Assembly: GCA_003223245.1 (NCBI GenBank)
Contig: QHYI01000114.1
Span: 62,001 to 126,000, forward strand
DNA from: Acidobacteriota bacterium
Lineage (GTDB): Bacteria > Acidobacteriota > Terriglobia > Acidiferrales > UBA7541
DNA: 64,000 bases
Direction of reading: 5' to 3'
The notes beneath the pieces are model-generated. The model was not told the DNA's origin. It ran no database searches and saw only the letters and a program-made list of their open reading frames with translations. Both the position numbers and the translations under genes were made by a program. Shown here piece by piece: positions 57,251 to 64,000 of this stretch; the stretch's first letter is position 1, and every line of letters begins with the position of its first letter.

Positions 57251-58603
57251 ATGAGGATGAATCGTCGTGATTTGTTGAAAAACGCCGGGCTAGCCTCGGG
57301 AGCGTTGCTGGTAGGAGGGGCTTGCCGCGCGCAGAGTCAACAATTTGTGTGGAAGACGCTGCCCATCCTGCCCGATCGAGCAGCTTCTGGGATCGAACAT
57401 ATCGTCGTCGTAACGATGGAAAACCGCAGCTTCGATCACTTCCTGGGCTGGCTCCCGAACGCCAAGGGCATGCAGGCGGGCTTGACCTACGCGGACAACA
57501 GTGGCGTTTCGCACTCCACCTATTCGCTCTCGGGCGACTATACCGGCTGTCCGCATCCCGATCCGGATCATTCCTACAGCGGCGCGCGCGTGGAATATGA
57601 CAGCGGCGCGATGGACGGTTTTCTCCGGGCCGGGAGCAACGACGTCTATGCGATCGGTTATTACGGCGAAGCCGACATTCCGTTTTACGCGGCGCTGGCG
57701 CAAAACTATACGACCTGCGATCAGTATTTTGCCTCGATATTGGGGCCAACGTTTCCTAACAGATTGTTTCTACACGCCGCGCAGACAGACCGCTTGGACG
57801 ACAGCACGAGTTTTACTTCCTTGCCGACGATTTGGGACGAGCTGGCTGCCGCGGGCGTCACTGGCAACTACTATTATTCCAATGTGCCCTTCACGGCGCT
57901 TTGGGGAACCAGGTATGTGGGGATATCGAAGCTCTATGACGAGTTTCTTGCCGCAGCCGCGAGCGGAACGCTTCCTGCTGTGTCTTTTGTGGACCCGAGC
58001 TACACCGTCCTCGATGACGGCACCGGCAACGATGACCATCCGCACGCGGACATTCGCGAAGGAGATCAGTTTCTTTATCAAACGTTCCAAGCGGTGGCGA
58101 ATGGGCCGGGCTGGGCAAATACCGTGTTCATTGTGAACTTCGACGAATGGGGCGGCTTCTTCGATCACGTTCCGCCGCCGCGTGCGACTGCCGCCAATCT
58201 GGTCGACACCGACATCGTGGATGGGAAAACGTTGCTCGGAATGCGCGTGCCCACGGTCATCGCTTCCCCGTTCACGAAAGGAAACTCCAACAGCCCGCAA
58301 GTCAACGACCTCGTATTTGATCACACATCGGTTTTGCAGTTGATTGAATGGCGGTGGGGGCTTCAACCGCTGACGCCGCGCGACGCCAGCAATGATATTA
58401 ACAACCTCGCGTACGCGCTGAATCTGACAGCATCCGATACCGCTATTCCAAGTTTGCCTGTGCCGCAGGCGCCATCGGTCGCGGCGCCTTGCCTGCAAAA
58501 TCTGCTTGGGGGAATTCTGAGCACCGGCGGATCTTCTCCCACGACAGGATGGCAACAACTAAGCCAGATGGCGGCAAGCGCCGGTTTTCCAATTAGCCTG
58601 TAA
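57251..58603 (+). CDS. Tat-exported phospholipase C / acid phosphatase family protein
   Basis: MRMNRRDLLKNAGLASGALLVGGACRAQ; IEHIVVVTMENRSFDHFLGWLPNAKG. Confidence 0.92.
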   Translation: MRMNRRDLLKNAGLASGALLVGGACRAQSQQFVWKTLPILPDRAASGIEHIVVVTMENRSFDHFLGWLPNAKGMQAGLTYADNSGVSHSTYSLSGDYTGCPHPDPDHSYSGARVEYDSGAMDGFLRAGSNDVYAIGYYGEADIPFYAALAQNYTTCDQYFASILGPTFPNRLFLHAAQTDRLDDSTSFTSLPTIWDELAAAGVTGNYYYSNVPFTALWGTRYVGISKLYDEFLAAAASGTLPAVSFVDPSYTVLDDGTGNDDHPHADIREGDQFLYQTFQAVANGPGWANTVFIVNFDEWGGFFDHVPPPRATAANLVDTDIVDGKTLLGMRVPTVIASPFTKGNSNSPQVNDLVFDHTSVLQLIEWRWGLQPLTPRDASNDINNLAYALNLTASDTAIPSLPVPQAPSVAAPCLQNLLGGILSTGGSSPTTGWQQLSQMAASAGFPISL

Positions 58604-58739
58604 TGGGTATCACCTACGCCCCATGGTAGTGCGCGTCTTAGGAAGACGCCCAGGGAGGTTACCGGCATGCGAAATCGAAGCCGGGCGAGGTGGCGTTGTC
58701 CGGCTGGGGCTGCAGCATCAGCGATTCCAAGACAGGTTT

Positions 58740-60092
58740 CTAGCTGGTTTTGCGAATGGAAATGGAGCCGTAACTGGTTTTCAGCGTAATCTTCGGGCCG
58801 CGGCCTTGGCCGTAATTTCCTTCCAAGTGCGAATCGCCGCCGATGGATGTCTGCTTCAGGGAATCGGCAGAAAATTCGGAGTCGATGTCGCAGGAGTGGC
58901 AATCGGCGACGATCTCGAAGTTCGAAGATTCGGGAAGACTGAGGGTGATGGGAGAAGAGGAGTTAGCAATGTCGATGTCTTCTTTTGGGGGAAGGGAAAA
59001 ACGCACTTCGACGTTGCCGTTGCGATTGTCCACTTTCACTCTGCCGCCGGCATTCTCGATGGAAATGTCGTAGGAATTCGTGCGCAACGTGAGATTTCCG
59101 GGCGCGTCAGCGATCTCGAGGTTCCCGGAGCCGGTTTCCATATGCCCGGTGAGCTGCGTGAGCGTGAGGTCGGTGCGCTGGGAAACAAAGCGCACGCCCT
59201 TGGCGATTTTGTCGGCGCGAATGGGTCCGTAGAATTCTCCGTCGATGGTGAGCCCGCCGGTCGCCGAGGAAACATTGACTTCGCCGCCATGCCCGGAAAT
59301 GCGGACGTTGCCCTTGGTATCAGAAACTTTGACGTTGCCCTTGCCTGTATCCACGGTGACGTCGCCGGCCGTGTCGTGCACGTCGACGTCGCCTCGCGTA
59401 GTGTTGACGATCACGGGCTTGTTCATGTCGGACACGGTTACGTCCCCGCGCTCATCGCGAATGGTGAGCAAGGCATTCTTGGGAACGGCAATGTCCAAAT
59501 CCACGCTGGCCCGCGAATCGCCGTTGCTCGCATTCACGGGGCGAACTTCATAGCCGTCGCCGTTCTTGGCGATTTCAAAGGAGATGGCGGAGGCAATATG
59601 CTCGGCGTCGGTTTCAGTCCAGGCTTTCACGTTCTTGTGGCCATCGACGTGAATTTGCGCATCGTCTCCGGAGCGCACGCTAATATCGCCGCGAACGTTG
59701 CGAATGCTGATGCGGGATTCCGGCGAAACAGGCAGTGGCTTCACGTTCAAGTCAAAATTGAATCGCTCGCCGCGGGCAGGGAATTCGTCCAACGGAAATT
59801 TGCTCTTGAAGAGGTCGACGCCCGCAACCGTGCCGAGCAGACAAAGCAGCCCCAGAACTAGGAAGATTTCGCCGGCGGAGACCGGCGAAGCACCAGGCTG
59901 ACCGGAGCGGCTGGCCACAGCACGTTCATAGAGCTTGATGGCGCCCCAAAAGATGATGAGCAGAGGCCACCAATGGCTAACCAGTTGCGCGATGTCTAAG
60001 CCGCGATAGTTATGCACCAGGAGGAGCACGCCGACGAGCAGCAGAACCAGCCCGGGGAAGAACGATCGCTGGGGTGGGCGGGAATCGGCCAT
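58740..60092 (-). CDS. DUF4097-like beta-strand repeat protein with N-terminal TM region
   Basis: N-term LVLLLVGVLLLVHNY TMs; repeating VSDTKGNVRISGHGGEVNVSSATGGLTIDG pattern. Confidence 0.85.
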   Translation of the reverse strand: MADSRPPQRSFFPGLVLLLVGVLLLVHNYRGLDIAQLVSHWWPLLIIFWGAIKLYERAVASRSGQPGASPVSAGEIFLVLGLLCLLGTVAGVDLFKSKFPLDEFPARGERFNFDLNVKPLPVSPESRISIRNVRGDISVRSGDDAQIHVDGHKNVKAWTETDAEHIASAISFEIAKNGDGYEVRPVNASNGDSRASVDLDIAVPKNALLTIRDERGDVTVSDMNKPVIVNTTRGDVDVHDTAGDVTVDTGKGNVKVSDTKGNVRISGHGGEVNVSSATGGLTIDGEFYGPIRADKIAKGVRFVSQRTDLTLTQLTGHMETGSGNLEIADAPGNLTLRTNSYDISIENAGGRVKVDNRNGNVEVRFSLPPKEDIDIANSSSPITLSLPESSNFEIVADCHSCDIDSEFSADSLKQTSIGGDSHLEGNYGQGRGPKITLKTSYGSISIRKTS

Positions 60093-60098
60093 GGGTGG

Positions 60099-60392
60099 TC
60101 AGCGTCCCGAACCCTGCCCTTGGTTGACGTATGGATTCGGCGGTGTCGGCGTTGTTCCGGGTGGGGCGGGAGGAACTGGACCGCCAACGTGTCCATCGGT
60201 CGGGGCCAAGGCACTTGCCAGGCTGATCAAGCCAATGACGACCAGAATCACCGGCCAGGTGTCGCCGAAAGACAGATAACCGCCGCGCAACTGGTCCAGG
60301 AGAAACAAAACGCCGACCGTGACGACAACCGCCGGGCCCATGAGGCCGCGAATCACGCAACGGCGGCAATTGCAGCGAATGCGATCACTCAT
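60099..60392 (-). CDS. Small DUF5668/LiaI-like membrane protein
   Basis: RGLMGPAVVVTVGVLFLLDQLRGGYLSFGDTWPVILVVIGLISLA. Confidence 0.75.
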   Translation of the reverse strand: MSDRIRCNCRRCVIRGLMGPAVVVTVGVLFLLDQLRGGYLSFGDTWPVILVVIGLISLASALAPTDGHVGGPVPPAPPGTTPTPPNPYVNQGQGSGR

Positions 60393-60411
60393 CGAAATTC
60401 ATCCTTCTCCC

Positions 60412-61056
60412 CTAAGAACGCCGTTCGAACCGATTGCGAAACATCAAAATGCCTACGCCGATCAACACCAACGGCCAAAGACGCGCGATCCGCCAGAAAG
60501 GGAACCAGTCAAAATTGTTCAGCAGAAATAGAACACCCAAGACGATCAAAATCACTGGTCCGACAGGGCGATTTTTGCTCCAAGACTCGAGCGGATCGAC
60601 GGGAGTCTCCCCTAGATTTCGTGCCTTAGCCACGCGCATGGCATCAAAGGCCATGTAAAGGATGAAACCCGCAATAAGCAGGCCGAGTACGGTTTGGCCG
60701 CCGTCGCCAACGTAGTCAGCGCTGACCCCAACAACCAAGGCAACGAAGACCACAATGTGAATCAACGCTTTGTTGTATTCGCCGTTGTAAACCGCGCCGA
60801 GCCCCGGAAACAGACCGAGCACAAAAGCAACGCCTGGATTGCTCGTGGGACGGCCGGGCATGGGCGGCGGTGGGAGCACGCCGGGTGGAGGGACGGTGTT
60901 CGCGGGAGAGGTGCCAGGAATGCCCATGATCGTGGCGAGGCAATCTTCGCAATAAAGAACATCGCGCACCGGGCGCACGCACGTCGAGCACATGGCCTTG
61001 CCGCAATTGCGGCAGTAACCAACAGCGTCCACATCCGTATGGACGGCACAATTCAT
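60412..61056 (-). CDS. B-box-type zinc finger / DUF5668-like membrane protein
   Basis: CAVHTDVDAVGYCRNCGKAMCSTCVRPVRDVLYCEDCL; C-terminal VGPVILIVLGVLFLLNNFDWFPFWRIARLWPLVLIGVGI. Confidence 0.8.
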   Translation of the reverse strand: MNCAVHTDVDAVGYCRNCGKAMCSTCVRPVRDVLYCEDCLATIMGIPGTSPANTVPPPGVLPPPPMPGRPTSNPGVAFVLGLFPGLGAVYNGEYNKALIHIVVFVALVVGVSADYVGDGGQTVLGLLIAGFILYMAFDAMRVAKARNLGETPVDPLESWSKNRPVGPVILIVLGVLFLLNNFDWFPFWRIARLWPLVLIGVGILMFRNRFERRS

Positions 61057-61748
61057 GGCACTCTCCTATCCACCCCGTCCACCACCGCGCCACTCAAAAT
61101 CGGGAATTCGCAGGCCAGCACGCGGAGATTTTTGCCAATCTCGTCAGCGCGATTCTGCTGCTTCGGGGAAGAGGGATTGGAATTATCCGTCTGGCCCGGC
61201 TCCTTTTTGGGAGAGGACTGGGGAGTCGTATCTTCGCGCATCGCCGGATTTTGCTCCGTTTCATTGATGCGCGACTGGATTTCCATTACTACGCGCAGAT
61301 CACTCACGAACTTGGTGCTGCGGGCGTAAACCAGATGGATCTTGCTATCCGCATTGCGATAAATGGTTGCCGGAGCAAGGTCGGCTAGCTTAGGCCTGCG
61401 CCAGTTGAAACCGGTGGCGGTCAGCAAAAGGACCATCGTTGCAACTGCGGAAACCGCGCTGTAAATGAACCTCGGCGATTGCAGCGCGTCCAACCAGGTC
61501 CAGAGGTTTCGTTTCCTTGGCACGGCGCCCAGTGTGGCTCTCAAGATGGCCGTTTCCAGTTGCGGCGGTGCATCGAGCTGTTCCAGTGCATACAACCCGC
61601 CCAACGTATGCGCGACGCTCGCTACCAGAGGGGCACACGCCGCGCAGGTGTTGACATGCTGATTGAAAGCACTCTGCTCGGTCGCGTCCAACAGCCCGTC
61701 GAGGTAGTCGCTCAAGCGTGCTTCGGTTTGTTGGCAAGTCCAGGTCAT
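61053..61748 (-). CDS. Zinc-finger anti-sigma factor
   Basis: CQQTEARLSDYLDGLLDATEQSAFNQHVNTCAACAPLV (zf-HC2) followed by one TM; adjacent ECF gene. Confidence 0.85.
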   Translation of the reverse strand: MTWTCQQTEARLSDYLDGLLDATEQSAFNQHVNTCAACAPLVASVAHTLGGLYALEQLDAPPQLETAILRATLGAVPRKRNLWTWLDALQSPRFIYSAVSAVATMVLLLTATGFNWRRPKLADLAPATIYRNADSKIHLVYARSTKFVSDLRVVMEIQSRINETEQNPAMREDTTPQSSPKKEPGQTDNSNPSSPKQQNRADEIGKNLRVLACEFPILSGAVVDGVDRRVP

Positions 61749-61800
61749 ACCGTTGCTCCCGCCGCTCGCTTCCAGTATCCGACCATGTTCCACACCGACC

Positions 61801-62370
61801 TCATGATGGCCGCACTCCCATCTGTTGCAAAATCCTGGCCAATTCAATGCGCCCGCGATTGATCCGCGACTTCACCGTTCCTTCCGGCACCGCCAGTACC
61901 CTCTGAATTTCGATGTACTCCAATTGCTGGAGGTCGCGCAAGATGACGGCCTCGCGCAGCTCGGGCGAGAGCCGCGTCAAGGCGCTTTGCACCTGACCGC
62001 TGAGCTCGCCCATGAGCGCCTGCTCATCGGGACGGCGCGCCACAGACTCCTTGTTCTCCACAACGGGCATGGCGTCGTCCAGAGAATCGGTCATGCGATC
62101 CCTCTTGGTTCTACGGTAATGGTCAATCAGCAAATTGCGCGTCACGCTGGTCATCCATGTAGCGAATCCGCCATAAGCCGAGCGATAACTGTTCAAGGTG
62201 CGATAGACGCGGAGGAACACATCCTGCGTGAGGTCCTCGGCTTCTGTGCGGTTGCCGGTGAACCGATAGCAGATGTTAAAGATGCGGCGCGTATGGCGAC
62301 GCACAAGTTCCTCCCAGGCCGACCCGTCGCCCTGGAGGCATTGCAGGACAAGTTGGGCATCCTGCTCCAA
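61801..62370 (-). CDS. RNA polymerase sigma factor, ECF family
   Basis: EAEDLTQDVFLRVYRTLNSYRSAYGGFATWMTSVTRNLLIDHYRR; region 4 REAVILRDLQQLEYIEIQRVLAVPEGTVKSRINRGR. Confidence 0.93.
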   Translation of the reverse strand: MEQDAQLVLQCLQGDGSAWEELVRRHTRRIFNICYRFTGNRTEAEDLTQDVFLRVYRTLNSYRSAYGGFATWMTSVTRNLLIDHYRRTKRDRMTDSLDDAMPVVENKESVARRPDEQALMGELSGQVQSALTRLSPELREAVILRDLQQLEYIEIQRVLAVPEGTVKSRINRGRIELARILQQMGVRPS

Positions 62371-62880
62371 CGTATCATCAGCCTCTAAACCTACTACGGT
62401 GCAGGGCGTGTCTGCGAGCCGGCTTCTTTCTCAAAAAACCGCTGGCAGTCCATCCCGGCCTGCCAACTATGGAACGAAAACTGCTATGAAAATGTTCCCC
62501 TTGAGACTGAGCCAAGCTTTCAACCGTCATTGCGTGGAATCTTACTCACGAGGATGTAGCAAAACAAGGAAATCTCGAGACCGGCGAGACCGGGGCGGGG
62601 AACGCATCACAAGGTTCGCTGCGAAGTCCGCCCAACCAACATTTGCCTCCAATTAGGAAAGTGCGTTGCGAACGATGGCCCGGGGAGGCTTCTGGATGCG
62701 GTCTCAGGCGCCGCGTCCGACGCTTGTAAATACCGCCGTGGCGCTATCCTCACCCCAAAAGACTCCCTCCGCGGGATACGCTTTCACGCGCGACTGTACC
62801 CGGACGAGATCTTTATATGCACTGCAATGCCCTGCGGTGCAGCTTGACGCGATGAAGAGCTCCCGATAGTCTGGCGACGC

Positions 62881-63951
62881 ATGCGAACGTCGTCGAGGAA
62901 ACTGCTTATTGTTGTGGCGGGCCTGATTCTGGCTGGGTTTGTTGTTTATCAGTCCGGCGGATTCATTCATAAATCCAATTTTAGCGGAGAAAAGCTGCTG
63001 CACGCGGTTGCCGGAGCAAATCTCTATCTGTTGCTGCTCTCGATTGTGATGATTTACGTTTGCTACGCCGTTCGAGCGCTGCGCTGGCAATTATTTCAGG
63101 GCAATCTTGGATCTTCCCGTTTCTGGATTATTTACAAGATGACGCTCGCGGGATTCGCTGCGATCTTCCTCCTGGGACGCCCCGGGGAGCCCGTTCGGCC
63201 GTTATTGCTTTCGCGAAAAGAGAAGCTGCCGATCGCAGATATGTTTGGCATCTATGCGCTGGAAAGAATCTTTGACTTTGCGAGCACTGCCGTAATCGCC
63301 GCTCTCGGATTAGTTTTCTTCCAATCGCGCCAGAGCGCAGGGGAGACCGCCACGGCCCTGGGGACGGCAGCAAGGACCGCGGGAAGCGCCCTTTTCGCGG
63401 GGGTAACGGTTGCCGTAGTGCTGCTCGTTTACCTGCGGCTGCACGGCACGGCGGCACTAGAAAGACGGCTCCAGGGATGGCTCGAGGGGCACAGCTGGCG
63501 ACGATCCGTTGCCGGGATATTGCTGGGCTTTGTCCGCGGCGTGCAGGCTGTTCGCAACCGGAGCGAACTGCTGTTGGCCATGTTTTATTCCGGAGTGCAT
63601 TGGTTCCTGGTGTTGCTGGTGTACTACTGGGGTACGCGCAGTTTTGGCGGGAGGCTCGGGACGCTTACTTTGGGCGAAGTCATGCTGGTTATGGCGTTCT
63701 CGCTGGTAGGATCGGTGGTGCAACTGCCTGCCGTCGGAGGCGGGGCGCAATTGGCTTCGGCGCTTGTGTACACGAAGATATTTGGGGTAGAAACAGAACC
63801 TGCAACCGCCGCAGCGATCGTTCTTTGGCTGATTGGGTTCGCGGTGTGCTGCATTGCGGGTGTGCCATTGCTTATTCAGGAAGGGTTGTCGCTCGGGAAA
63901 TTGCGCGAACTGGCGCATGAAAAAGAAGTGGAGGGCGAAGCAGCCCAATAA
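62881..63951 (+). CDS. Lysylphosphatidylglycerol synthase TM-region / UPF0104-like membrane protein
   Basis: Multi-TM; YAVRALRWQLF..KMTLAGFAAIFLLGRPGEPVRPLLLSRKE; ALERIFDFAS. Confidence 0.88.
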   Translation: MRTSSRKLLIVVAGLILAGFVVYQSGGFIHKSNFSGEKLLHAVAGANLYLLLLSIVMIYVCYAVRALRWQLFQGNLGSSRFWIIYKMTLAGFAAIFLLGRPGEPVRPLLLSRKEKLPIADMFGIYALERIFDFASTAVIAALGLVFFQSRQSAGETATALGTAARTAGSALFAGVTVAVVLLVYLRLHGTAALERRLQGWLEGHSWRRSVAGILLGFVRGVQAVRNRSELLLAMFYSGVHWFLVLLVYYWGTRSFGGRLGTLTLGEVMLVMAFSLVGSVVQLPAVGGGAQLASALVYTKIFGVETEPATAAAIVLWLIGFAVCCIAGVPLLIQEGLSLGKLRELAHEKEVEGEAAQ

Positions 63952-63966
63952 GGAGACCGGAGCCTA

Positions 63967-64000
63967 GTGAAGTGTCCTTTTTGCGGGCATGTGGATGACA
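63967..64000 (+). CDS. nrdR: NrdR transcriptional repressor, truncated by window end
   Basis: GTG start; VKCPFCGHVDD matches the NrdR N-terminal zinc ribbon. Confidence 0.75.
   Translation, partial: MKCPFCGHVDD

Noticed and set aside
58623-59861. 412-aa plus-strand ORF
   Set aside because: Antisense to the DUF4097-like repeat protein, which has a coherent domain pattern.
62385-62880. Small ORFs between the ECF sigma and membrane protein genes
   Set aside because: Short, compositionally random, no clear ribosome-binding site or domain.

Overview
The window looks like a chromosomal segment of an acidobacterium-like organism. That placement is an inference from gene content and secreted-protein architecture; no search was run. 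Recognisable modules:
(1) TetR regulator plus TolC/HlyD/EmrB efflux operon, with a STAS domain fused to TolC.
(2) ECF sigma factor, prephenate dehydratase and a DinB protein.
(3) 2-oxoacid dehydrogenase cluster lpdA-lipB-E1a-E1b-E2.
(4) REC-SpoIIE phosphatase, MltD-like transglycosylase, serine hydrolase, SDR/TetR pair and a cold-shock gene.
(5) A degenerate group II intron directly downstream of the csp terminator.
(6) A compact noncoding locus carrying a 15-nt complement of the 16S rRNA 3' end.
(7) FecR/DUF6600-like protein, CofE and CofD (F420 biosynthesis) and several PilZ proteins.
(8) Tryptophan 2,3-dioxygenase, GT2 and ChbG/YdjC.
(9) Very large secreted beta-propeller/IPT proteins.
(10) SpoIVB(S55)-like protein, AroA, Tat-secreted phospholipase C, and a DUF4097/anti-sigma/ECF operon.
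(11) A membrane protein and the start of nrdR at the right edge.
Many of the unusual signals are decayed or chimeric genes: a fused and frameshifted toxin-antitoxin, a PilZ/RMD1 chimera, and frameshifts in the SpoIVB-like and DUF1440-like genes. Dispersed short repeat families are also common, one of them inserted in frame inside lipB. No CRISPR array, complete tRNA or rRNA gene was seen.
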